Below, piece by piece: positions 1 through 5,955 of a stretch of DNA of 6,080 nucleotides. The position numbers were made by a program, and so were the translations under genes. The number at the start of each line of letters is the position of its first letter. Position 1 is the first letter of the stretch. This DNA comes from Candidatus Omnitrophota bacterium (GTDB lineage: Bacteria; Omnitrophota; Gorgyraeia; Gygaellales; Profunditerraquicolaceae): positions 1-6,080 of the forward strand of contig JAHISH010000134.1 in assembly GCA_018818365.1 (NCBI GenBank), in the 5' to 3' direction. The notes beneath the pieces were generated by a model, which worked only from the letters and a program-made list of their open reading frames with translations, was not told the DNA's origin and did not search any database.

Positions 1-734
1 AGAAATATGTGCATAACGCGACTTCTAAGACCATCAATTTTGCCCATGAGGCCAGTATTGAAGAGGTGCGTAAGGCGTATCTTTTGTCGTATGAATTAGG
101 ATGTAAGGGGATTACTATTTATCGCGATAAGAGCCGTGAAGAACAGGTCCTTAATATAGGAAAGCCTGATGAGAAGAAAGATCGGAAATCTTCTGGCGAG
201 AAGAAAAGAGAGATTGCGCCGCGTCCTCGTCCCGAGGTGATTACCGGCACGACCACTAAAGTTACCACGGGTTGTGGCAATCTGTATGTAACTATCAATG
301 TTGATGAAACGAGTAGGCCTTTTGAGCTTTTTACGCAGATGGGAAAGGCCGGTGGCTGCGCCGCCTCACAACTTGAGGCGTTAGGCCGGTTGGTATCGCT
401 TGGTTTTCGTTCCGGGATTGAAGTAAAGTCTATTATTGAGCAGTTGCGTAATATTCGTTGTCCTTCCCCTTCATGGGAAAAAGGACAGAGGATATTTTCT
501 TGTTCCGACGCGATCGCACGCGTCGTAGAAAAGAGGTTAGTCAATATACAGGCTGCTTCGGTGGAAGTGGATGCAGAAGTCGTGGCGATGAAGCACTCTT
601 ATGAAGATGAGCATGGCGTGGGAAGCAGTTCTTCCAGGGGAGATATTATAGGGGTTTGTCCTGATTGCGGAGGAGCGCTTCGCCATGAAGAAGGCTGTGT
701 GAAGTGCCATGCCTGTGGGTATTCGAAGTGCTAA
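1..734 (+). CDS. nrdJ: Vitamin B12-dependent (class II) ribonucleoside-diphosphate reductase, C-terminal part
   Basis: This is the 3' end of a gene whose start lies before the window; complete codons begin at base 3, so the GTG at 9 is an internal valine and not a start. Class II ribonucleotide reductase makes deoxyribonucleotides from ribonucleotides in the cytoplasm, using adenosylcobalamin to generate the thiyl radical and needing no oxygen. The first residues (SKTINFAHEASIEEVRKAY, then ELGCKGITIYRDKSREEQVL) match the end of the NrdJ catalytic barrel. A charged linker follows (about bases 160-230). Next is a TSCPD domain (about 240-480) with TGCGNLYVTIN, GKAGGCAASQLEALGRLVS and NIRCPSP. 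The last stretch (657-734) is a cysteine-rich tail of CPDC, then CVKCHACGYSKC, of the kind that binds zinc or re-reduces the active site in this family. The gene ends in TAA before a hairpin. The family call is firm; only about 243 residues are visible. Confidence 0.95.
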   Translation, partial: KYVHNATSKTINFAHEASIEEVRKAYLLSYELGCKGITIYRDKSREEQVLNIGKPDEKKDRKSSGEKKREIAPRPRPEVITGTTTKVTTGCGNLYVTINVDETSRPFELFTQMGKAGGCAASQLEALGRLVSLGFRSGIEVKSIIEQLRNIRCPSPSWEKGQRIFSCSDAIARVVEKRLVNIQAASVEVDAEVVAMKHSYEDEHGVGSSSSRGDIIGVCPDCGGALRHEEGCVKCHACGYSKC

Positions 735-738
735 AATA

Positions 739-808
739 GTGAAAAGCGAAATACGAAGAGCGCAAAACGATCGCAGTTTGCGCTTTTCCCTTAGTGTTTT
801 GCGTTCAC
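739..808. repeat. 70-bp imperfect palindrome between nrdJ and apgM
   Basis: The segment starts GTGAA and ends TTCAC, has CGATCG near its centre, and its two halves resemble each other when one is reverse-complemented, with small gaps. Three perfect 8-bp pairings can be drawn that exclude one another: 741-748 with 781-788 (GAAAAGCG/CGCTTTTC), 759-766 with 777-784 (AGCGCAAA/TTTGCGCT), and 761-768 with 796-803 (CGCAAAAC/GTTTTGCG). It fills almost the whole gap between the two genes. It could be a small non-coding palindromic repeat (MITE-like) or simply an elaborate terminator. One copy in one window cannot show whether it is repeated in the genome. Confidence 0.55.
759..788 (+). terminator. Probable intrinsic terminator after nrdJ
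   Basis: A perfect 8-bp stem (759-766 with 777-784) closes a 10-base loop, and the 3' arm runs into TTT followed by CCC. It lies 24 bases after the nrdJ stop. The T tract is short and interrupted, so termination may be inefficient. The same bases can also pair in other ways within the larger palindrome. Confidence 0.5.
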
Positions 809-825
809 AAAAATAGGATTATAAA

Positions 826-2109
826 ATGAAAAAAATATTATATGTGGTGCTAGATGGTTTGGGAGATTTACCGCTATCGCAGTTAAATGATAAGACTCCG
901 TTGGAAGCAGCGCTGACTCCGCATATGGACCGCTTGGCGCAAAGAGGCAAGACCGGAATTGTGTATCCGGTGGGGAAAGGGATTGCGCCGGAATCGGATA
1001 TTGCGGTGATCAGCCTTTTAGGGTACGATGCGCATACACATTATACCGGACGTGGGCCCTTGGAGTCATTTGCCGAAGGCCTTAAGGTCGATAATGGGGA
1101 TGTTGCTTTCAGGGTTAATTTTGCCACGGTTGCCGATGACGCCAAGACGATCAAGGACCGCCGTGTCGGCCGCAATCTTACCACCGACGAAGCGACCGCT
1201 TTGGCAAAAGAGATTAATGCCAAAGTATCTCTTTCAGGCGGAACCTTTGAATTCAAGAATACTATCGGACATCGAGGAGTCCTGGTGATCAGAGGCATTC
1301 GTGCGAAATTATCCGGTTGGATTACCAATACCGACCCTGCCTATGACCGTGAGGGAGTCTTTGGCGTTGCGAAAGAAAAGTTTGATAATCTTGTCGCAGA
1401 ATCCCTTCCCATGCCGGGGTATGAGAAGTCTGCCGAAGCGGTTGCCGCCGCGGCATTATTGAATGAATTTACACAGAAGTCGCACAAAGTGCTGCAGGAG
1501 TCTTTGTTAAATAAGAAGAGACTATCGGAGAATAAGCTTCCTGCGAATGTGATCCTTTCCCGGGATGCCGGAGATCATCTTCCTGAATTTCCGCCTATAG
1601 GCGATATGTTTCACATCAAGTTCGGCTCTTTTGTGCAGATGCCGGTAGAGAGGGGAATTGCGCTTCTTACGGGCATTGATATTATTGATATTCCCGATTC
1701 GACGGGGCATGCGGATGTGGATTATCCGGTTTGGGTGAAAGTCGCGCTTGACTCCGTGAATAAGTACGACGGGATCTATGTGCATATCAAAGGTCCGGAT
1801 GAGCCTGCCCATGACGGAGATTACCAGAAAAAGAAAGAGAGCATTGAGGCGATCGATGCCTATTTCTTCGCGCCTCTTCTTGAAAAGTTAGATATTGCCA
1901 ATACGGTGGTCGCGGTGACTGCGGATCATTCGACGGTATGTGCAATCAAGGCCCATTCTGCGGATCCGGTGCCGCTCTTGGTTTCGGGCGGATCGATAGA
2001 GCCTGACGGCAGCATGAGCTTCTCTGAGAAAGCAGCCAGGCTGGGTTCGATCGGAGAACTGTGCGGCCGTGACATCATGCCCCTCCTTCTAAAACTCGCC
2101 AGAGCATAA
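826..2109 (+). CDS. apgM: Cofactor-independent phosphoglycerate mutase, archaeal (ApgM) type
   Basis: The protein has 427 residues and belongs to the alkaline phosphatase superfamily. ApgM enzymes interconvert 3- and 2-phosphoglycerate in glycolysis and gluconeogenesis through a phosphoserine intermediate, using divalent metal ions and no 2,3-bisphosphoglycerate. Visible motifs are VVLDGLGD at the N-terminus (metal ligand D10), PESDIAVISLLGYD around the presumed nucleophile S57, and TGRGPLE. Near the C-terminus are HIKGPDEPAHDGD (D325, H329) and TADHST (D367, H368), which are metal-binding positions in this fold. The length is close to, or slightly above, the usual 400-420. The ATG is preceded by AGGAT at 815-819, six bases away, and the protein starts directly with the first beta strand, so the start is secure. 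Some bacterial relatives of ApgM have been proposed as homoserine kinases; nothing here excludes that. A REP-like hairpin begins one base after the stop. Confidence 0.9.
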   Translation: MKKILYVVLDGLGDLPLSQLNDKTPLEAALTPHMDRLAQRGKTGIVYPVGKGIAPESDIAVISLLGYDAHTHYTGRGPLESFAEGLKVDNGDVAFRVNFATVADDAKTIKDRRVGRNLTTDEATALAKEINAKVSLSGGTFEFKNTIGHRGVLVIRGIRAKLSGWITNTDPAYDREGVFGVAKEKFDNLVAESLPMPGYEKSAEAVAAAALLNEFTQKSHKVLQESLLNKKRLSENKLPANVILSRDAGDHLPEFPPIGDMFHIKFGSFVQMPVERGIALLTGIDIIDIPDSTGHADVDYPVWVKVALDSVNKYDGIYVHIKGPDEPAHDGDYQKKKESIEAIDAYFFAPLLEKLDIANTVVAVTADHSTVCAIKAHSADPVPLLVSGGSIEPDGSMSFSEKAARLGSIGELCGRDIMPLLLKLARA

Positions 2110-2110
2110 T

Positions 2111-2147
2111 TAGGGACGGTTCTGAGATCGTGCTGAGAAGTGTCCCC
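2111..2147 (+). repeat. Left REP-like hairpin
   Basis: GGGACGGTTCT (2113-2123) pairs with AGAAGTGTCCC (2136-2146), giving 11 positions with one G-T wobble and one G-G mismatch around a 12-base loop. It sits directly after the apgM stop, and the stop codon of the convergent transposase (2148-2150) follows immediately, so it forms the shared 3' region of both genes. It may protect or end their messages. The conserved 5' foot TAGGGACGGTTCTGA is shared with the right hairpin; the loops are unrelated. Confidence 0.8.
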
Positions 2148-2621
2148 TTAACTGGGTAGTTTGTCTACAAGGATACTTTTCTTCAGTCTGAAAGCATAGC
2201 TGCTCCAAGGATAGTCTTCAATGTACCAATTTAATCCTGCCCTTAGTGGATTTCCTTCAATATATTTCATGCATTCTTCAAGGTATCTATCTTGTGCAAT
2301 GATTCGGCTCTTGAATCTATCTTGCCAAAGATGTCCTACTGTTTTGTACTTAAAGTTAAAGAAACGAGTATAGCTTAGATTAAGGCTGCGGAGTATTTTA
2401 TTCACTATTACAGGTTCTTCAATGTGTAAGATTAGGTGCACGTGGTTTGGCATCAAGCAGAAACAATACAACTTGAATTGATGCCGTTTCTTATACTTTG
2501 ACAACAAAGATAGGTACTTTTCATAGTCGGAATACTCCCGAAAAACCGATTGTTTTTGGTTCCCCCGCGTGATAATATGGTACACACAATTCTCCATGGT
2601 TATCCTGGCTGTTCTTGGCAT
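2148..2621 (-). CDS. REP-associated tyrosine transposase (RAYT, Y1/IS200-like)
   Basis: The product is a 157-residue HUH-superfamily nuclease (transposase IS200-like domain). Such enzymes nick single-stranded DNA at REP hairpins through a tyrosine that becomes covalently linked to the DNA. Family hallmarks in order are the N-terminal MPRTARI, VYHIITRGNQKQSVF (residues 13-27), LMPNHVHLIL with the metal-binding pair H60 and H62, GHLWQDRFKSRII (96-108), and EECMKYIEGNPLRAGL, where Y120 is the likely catalytic tyrosine. PWSSY near the end is also typical. All key residues are present, so it looks intact and possibly active. An in-frame GTG at 2630-2628 would add three residues, but that codon overlaps the ribosome binding site. 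The ATG at 2621-2619 gives the standard MPR start and is chosen here. The gene converges on apgM and diverges from mnmG. Confidence 0.93.
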   Translation of the reverse strand: MPRTARITMENCVYHIITRGNQKQSVFREYSDYEKYLSLLSKYKKRHQFKLYCFCLMPNHVHLILHIEEPVIVNKILRSLNLSYTRFFNFKYKTVGHLWQDRFKSRIIAQDRYLEECMKYIEGNPLRAGLNWYIEDYPWSSYAFRLKKSILVDKLPS

Positions 2622-2629
2622 AATATTCA

Positions 2630-2635
2630 CCTCCT
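2630..2635 (-). promoter_or_regulatory. Strong ribosome binding site of the RAYT gene
   Basis: Read on the minus strand this is AGGAGG, eight bases before the ATG at 2621. Its last G is the first base of the in-frame GTG, which rules that GTG out as the likely start. It is the best Shine-Dalgarno sequence in the window. Confidence 0.85.
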
Positions 2636-2685
2636 ACTATAATTGACGTAAAAACTGCTATTTTCTCACATATTTTTTATGAGGG

Positions 2686-2721
2686 GGGACAGTTCTTATC
2701 TTGGCTTCAGAACCGTCCCTA
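2686..2721 (-). repeat. Right REP-like hairpin, in the mnmG leader
   Basis: On the minus strand GGGACGGTTCT (2719-2709) pairs with AGAACTGTCCC (2696-2686) around a 12-base loop. There are 11 paired positions, with a single G-T wobble at the sixth, the same place as in the left copy. Read on the + strand, that wobble becomes an A-C mismatch. The 5' foot on the minus strand is GTAG, resembling the GTAG tetranucleotide next to enterobacterial REP hairpins. The left copy has TTAG there. The element ends nine bases before the mnmG ATG, so any mnmG message starting upstream would carry it in its leader. Confidence 0.8.
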
Positions 2722-2730
2722 CAAAAATCT

Positions 2731-4590
2731 ATGTATGATGTCATAATTATTGGGGCAGGGCATGCGGGCATTGAAGCGGCGTTAGCCTCTGCGCGGATGG
2801 GGTGCGCGACACTCCTCTTAACTTTCTCAAGCAAGACTATCGGTTTGATGAGTTGCAATCCCGCTATCGGAGGAGTTGGAAAAGGGCAGCTTGTAAAAGA
2901 GATTGATGCGTTAGGCGGACAGATGGGGTTGGCCACTGATGCCTGCGGTATCCAATTCCGTATACTGAATGCCTCCAAGGGGCCGGCAGTGCAATCTTCC
3001 CGCGCGCAGGTGGATATGCGGCAGTATCAGGAGTATATGCAGGGGGTAGTGGTACATCAAAAAAATCTTACCGTCAAAGAGGACGAAGTTGAACAAATAA
3101 TCATTAGGGATGAGTGTGCCTGCGGAGTTTTGAACTCATCGGGCGAAAAGATTGAAGCGCGTAACGTAATTATCGCCTGCGGAACATTTTTAGATGGCGT
3201 TATCCATGTAGGATTAAAACACAAAAGCGCAGGCAGGATCGACGAGCCTGCCGCTATAAGATTAGCTGAAAATCTTAAACAGATAGGCTTTAATCTCCTT
3301 CGCTTTAAGACTGGGACCTGCCCGCGTTTAGATAAGAAGACCATTGATTTCTCTGCGTTGATTCCCCAGCAGGGAGATTCTCCGCCTAACCCATTCTCCT
3401 TCCAGACTAAAAGAATAACCACGCCACAGGTCTCCTGTTATATCACCTATACCGACACCAAGACCCATCAGATTATATTAGATAATCTCGATAAATCACC
3501 GCTTTATACCGGGAAGATCAAGGCTGCGGGTGTGCGCTACTGTCCTTCTATCGAAGATAAGATCGTGCGGTTCCGCGAAAAAGAAAGGCATCAGATATTC
3601 CTTGAGCCAGAGGGCATGAATTCGGATTGCATATATCCTAATGGATTGTCGACGAGCCTGCCCGAGGAAACGCAGAGTATGATCCTGCATTCCATAAAGG
3701 GGCTGGAACAGGCGAAGATACTTCGTTTCGGGTATGGCATAGAGCATATGGTCGTTGATCCTCTGCAGCTCTATCCGACGATGGAGACAAAATTAATCAA
3801 AGGATTATATTGTGCCGGACAGATTAACGGCACGACCGGCTACGAAGAGGCAGCCGCGCAAGGGTTGATCGCCGGCATCAACGCCGCATTACGCGTCCAG
3901 GATAAACCCGCATTGATCTTAGACCGTACCACCAGTTACATTGGCGTATTAATCGACGATTTGACGACGAAGGGTACCCAAGAGCCATATCGCATGTTTA
4001 CTTCGCGCGTGGAGTATCGGCTTATCGTGCGGGAAGATAACGCGGATATCCGTCTTGGGGAAATCGGCTATCGTCTGGGGCTTTTGCATAAAAGGGATTG
4101 GCTGCGATTACAAGAGAAGAAGGCGGGGGTTGCAAAAGGGATACATTTCTTGCAAGAGGCGCGTATTCGTCCGAGCGCGGATATCAATGCGGCGCTGGAG
4201 CGCTTAGGGACATCGGCGTTACAAAAGGCAGTTACTTTGGAGGATCTTCTAAAAAGGCCCCAGGTCAGCTTAGAGGATTTAGAGAGTCTCGACCATATTA
4301 AACTGGATATTCCGGAGTCTGCAAAGAAACTTGTAGAGACTGAAATTAAATATGCGGGGTTTATCGAACGGCAGCGTAAGGAGGTAGCGCGTTTCCAGCA
4401 CTTGGAAAAGATAAAATTGCCGTTTGACCTTGATTATCGCACTATCTGCGCTCTCTCGCGGGAGATCCGCGAAAAGCTTCAAGGATTTAAGCCCCTTAAT
4501 CTGGGGCAGGCATCGCGCATTTCCGGAGTTACCCCGGCGGCAATCTCGCTTCTGATGGTGTATGTACGCAAGCTGAATATGCAGGAATAA
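2731..4590 (+). CDS. mnmG: tRNA uridine-5-carboxymethylaminomethyl(34) synthesis enzyme MnmG (GidA)
   Basis: The 619-residue flavoprotein works with the GTPase MnmE to place a carboxymethylaminomethyl group on C5 of wobble uridine 34 in certain tRNAs, using methylene-tetrahydrofolate, FAD and NADH. The FAD-binding GAGHAG is at residues 8-13. SCNPAIGGVGKGQLVKEID carries C42, and YCPSIEDK carries C271; these are the two conserved cysteines of the family. Also visible are GTFLDGVIHVG, RFKTGTCPRLD, YPNGLSTSLPEETQ, GLYCAGQINGTTGYEEAAAQG and TSRVEYRL, with a helical C-terminal domain ending in ASRISGVTPAAISLL. Length is normal. The frame is open back to a TTG at 2701, but those ten extra residues are encoded by the REP hairpin; MYDVIIIGAG is the usual N-terminus, so ATG 2731 is chosen. 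No Shine-Dalgarno sequence precedes it, unlike apgM and the next gene. Its stop lies 3 nt before the next ATG. Confidence 0.96.
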   Translation: MYDVIIIGAGHAGIEAALASARMGCATLLLTFSSKTIGLMSCNPAIGGVGKGQLVKEIDALGGQMGLATDACGIQFRILNASKGPAVQSSRAQVDMRQYQEYMQGVVVHQKNLTVKEDEVEQIIIRDECACGVLNSSGEKIEARNVIIACGTFLDGVIHVGLKHKSAGRIDEPAAIRLAENLKQIGFNLLRFKTGTCPRLDKKTIDFSALIPQQGDSPPNPFSFQTKRITTPQVSCYITYTDTKTHQIILDNLDKSPLYTGKIKAAGVRYCPSIEDKIVRFREKERHQIFLEPEGMNSDCIYPNGLSTSLPEETQSMILHSIKGLEQAKILRFGYGIEHMVVDPLQLYPTMETKLIKGLYCAGQINGTTGYEEAAAQGLIAGINAALRVQDKPALILDRTTSYIGVLIDDLTTKGTQEPYRMFTSRVEYRLIVREDNADIRLGEIGYRLGLLHKRDWLRLQEKKAGVAKGIHFLQEARIRPSADINAALERLGTSALQKAVTLEDLLKRPQVSLEDLESLDHIKLDIPESAKKLVETEIKYAGFIERQRKEVARFQHLEKIKLPFDLDYRTICALSREIREKLQGFKPLNLGQASRISGVTPAAISLLMVYVRKLNMQE

Positions 4591-4593
4591 GGT

Positions 4594-5271
4594 ATGGAAA
4601 AGAATAATAATTTCAATCAGGAGCTCAAGAAATTCTGCCAGGACCGTGGGATTGACCTTTTCGGGGTTGCGGACATACGAGCGATGCGCGGGGAATTCGT
4701 CATCTCCGAAAAGGTCTCGGAGAAACTTCCTGGTGCAGTCTGCCTTGGGGTGCGGTTATCCGATAGCGTGCTTGAAGAAATATCCGACGCTCCTACGCGC
4801 CTTTACTTTCACCACTACCGCACGGTAAATGTTTTTCTTGACCAGACCGTCTTACAGATAAGCAATCATATTCAGCGAAAAGGGTTTCGGGCGTTACCTA
4901 TCCCTGCGTCCCAGATAGTCGATTGGCAGAAACAGACCGCGCATCTTTCCCATAAGAAACTCGGGGTTCTTGCCGGATTAGGGTGGATTGGAAGGAATAA
5001 TTTATTAGTCAATGATTGTCTTGGGAGCCAATTCCGCCTGGCAACTATTCTTACCGATATGCCCTTAACGCCGGATAAGCCCGTAAAAATCGATTGCGGG
5101 GATTGTCGGTTCTGTGTTACAGTATGTCCGGCGGGCGCGATTAAAGAGCGCGCGGAGGATTTCGATCACCACGCGTGCTTTGAGAAACTAAAAGAGTTCC
5201 AGAAGAAACGCCTGGTAGATCAATATATCTGCGGAGTCTGCGTCAACGTCTGCAAAAGAAAAGGACCATGA
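4594..5271 (+). CDS. Short QueG-like protein with two 4Fe-4S clusters, substrate unknown
   Basis: The 225-residue protein resembles epoxyqueuosine reductase QueG, the cobalamin-dependent enzyme for the last step of queuosine synthesis in tRNA. The middle has LGVLAGLGWIGRNNLLV, then FRLATILTDMPL, as in QueG (DUF1730 region). The C-terminus carries eight cysteines in double-cluster order: C168, C171, C174 and C178 (CGDCRFCVTVCP), C195, then C213, C216 and C220 (CGVCVNVC). True QueG is about 310-380 residues, with a D-[ST]-x-P-x-x-E-R-like segment just before AGLG; here that stretch reads TAHLSHKKLG, and the chain stops right after the last cysteines with no HEAT-like tail. It therefore looks like a distinct redox branch rather than QueG itself. 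The ATG has AGGA seven bases upstream, inside the end of mnmG, implying co-translation. Its final bases overlap the next start by four. Confidence 0.8.
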   Translation: MEKNNNFNQELKKFCQDRGIDLFGVADIRAMRGEFVISEKVSEKLPGAVCLGVRLSDSVLEEISDAPTRLYFHHYRTVNVFLDQTVLQISNHIQRKGFRALPIPASQIVDWQKQTAHLSHKKLGVLAGLGWIGRNNLLVNDCLGSQFRLATILTDMPLTPDKPVKIDCGDCRFCVTVCPAGAIKERAEDFDHHACFEKLKEFQKKRLVDQYICGVCVNVCKRKGP

Positions 5272-5951
5272 AAGAAAAAATATTGATCGTTGACGATGAA
5301 CGCGATATCCTCAGGATGTTGGAATATAATCTTAAGAAAGAGAGTTTTGTCCCTATCCTTGCCTCTGATGGAGAAGAAGCCCTTGAGGCAGCACAGCGTG
5401 CCCATCCCCATTTGATCATTCTTGATTTGATGCTCCCCGGCATGGATGGGTTGGAGGTATGTAAGGCCCTTAAGAAACATTCAAGGACTGCGTCGATTCC
5501 GGTGATTATGCTTACTGCCAAGTCGCAAGAAGCAGATAAAATCATTGGTTTAGAATTAGGGGCGGATGATTATATTACCAAGCCTTTTAGCCCCCGCGAG
5601 CTGCTTGCCCGCATTAAGGCGGTCTTGCGTCGTTTCAAAGCCGAAGAGAAGGAAGAATTCATCAATGCAGGCACTATCGCCCTTGACTTATCCACGCGCA
5701 TCGCGACTCTCAAAAAGAAACAGATCGAACTTACCTATAAAGAATTTGAATTGCTTGTGACGCTGATTAAGGCGCACGGGCGAGTGTTGACCAGGGATTA
5801 TTTATTGGATAGTATCTGGGGCTATGATTATTCCTCTGAAATAGAGACGCGCACGGTCGATGTCCATATCAACCAGCTGCGTAAGAAACTTAAGACAGAG
5901 GGGAAACGTATCGTGACCGTTAAGAATATCGGCTACCGGTTTGATTATTAA
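5268..5951 (+). CDS. OmpR/PhoB-family response regulator, probably phosphate-related
   Basis: The 227-residue protein has the standard two-domain plan. The receiver domain (about 1-120) contains VDDE with acidic D9 and D10, phospho-acceptor D53 in LDLMLPGMDG, T83 in LTAK, and K105 in DYITKPFSPRE. The winged-helix DNA-binding domain (about 140-227) contains LTYKEFELL, GRVLTRDYLLDSIWGYDY, the recognition helix ETRTVDVHINQLRKKL, and the wing IVTVKNIGYRF. All phosphorylation residues are present, so it should be switched by a sensor kinase; none is seen in the window. It begins inside the previous gene (ATGA overlap), with AAGGA only two bases before the ATG, which suggests translational coupling. 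A PiT phosphate permease follows four bases after the stop, so PhoB-like control of phosphate uptake is a reasonable inference. The family is certain; the regulon is not. Confidence 0.93.
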   Translation: MKEKILIVDDERDILRMLEYNLKKESFVPILASDGEEALEAAQRAHPHLIILDLMLPGMDGLEVCKALKKHSRTASIPVIMLTAKSQEADKIIGLELGADDYITKPFSPRELLARIKAVLRRFKAEEKEEFINAGTIALDLSTRIATLKKKQIELTYKEFELLVTLIKAHGRVLTRDYLLDSIWGYDYSSEIETRTVDVHINQLRKKLKTEGKRIVTVKNIGYRFDY

Positions 5952-5955
5952 TTAA

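Larger units (their letters stand above)
2111..2721 (-). mobile_element. RAYT/REP cassette with a 15-bp inverted repeat at its ends
   Basis: A transposase gene is enclosed by two related hairpins. The outermost 15 bases are perfect inverted copies: TAGGGACGGTTCTGA at 2111-2125 and its reverse complement at 2707-2721. The interior is visibly richer in A and T than the flanking genes. This matches the family of REP-associated tyrosine transposases, relatives of IS200/IS605 that use single-stranded hairpins as ends and make no target duplication. The exact ends are inferred from the limits of the repeat. The cassette lies between the apgM stop and the mnmG start and disrupts neither reading frame. 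Confidence 0.8.

Noticed and set aside
119..544. 141-codon open frame antisense to nrdJ
   Set aside because: It lies wholly within a well-conserved coding region, has no family motifs, and is explained as a shadow of the + strand codon pattern. The other long antisense frames over apgM, mnmG and the regulator were dropped for the same reason.
1..734. Intein or frameshift in the nrdJ fragment
   Set aside because: Inteins are frequent in class II reductases, so I looked, but the visible part runs uninterrupted from the barrel end through TSCPD to the cysteine tail.
796..825. TATAAA just before the apgM ATG as a -10 element
   Set aside because: It would make a leaderless message although a usable AGGAT ribosome binding site is present, and no convincing -35 sits upstream.
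2622..2630. GTG start three codons upstream for the RAYT gene
   Set aside because: The GTG overlaps the AGGAGG ribosome binding site; the ATG at 2621 has ideal spacing and gives the family's usual MPR start.
2636..2664. TATAGT (minus strand, 2641-2636) as the RAYT promoter -10
   Set aside because: It would start transcription inside the ribosome binding site, and no -35 sequence is found at the right distance.
2643..2676. Possible + strand promoter for mnmG: TTGACG at 2643-2648
   Set aside because: The -35-like hexamer is good, but no acceptable -10 lies 16-18 bases downstream; the nearest T/A-rich hexamers are 20-22 bases away.
2666..2683. Small CTCA...TGAG inverted repeat in the A/T-rich leader of the RAYT gene
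   Set aside because: Only about six pairs including a wobble or mismatch; easily expected by chance in such sequence.
2701..2730. TTG start extending mnmG by ten residues
   Set aside because: The added residues are encoded by the REP hairpin, and MnmG proteins normally begin at the equivalent of MYDVIIIGAG. The G-rich tract upstream is 12 bases away and inside the hairpin. It is kept only as an alternative in the findings.
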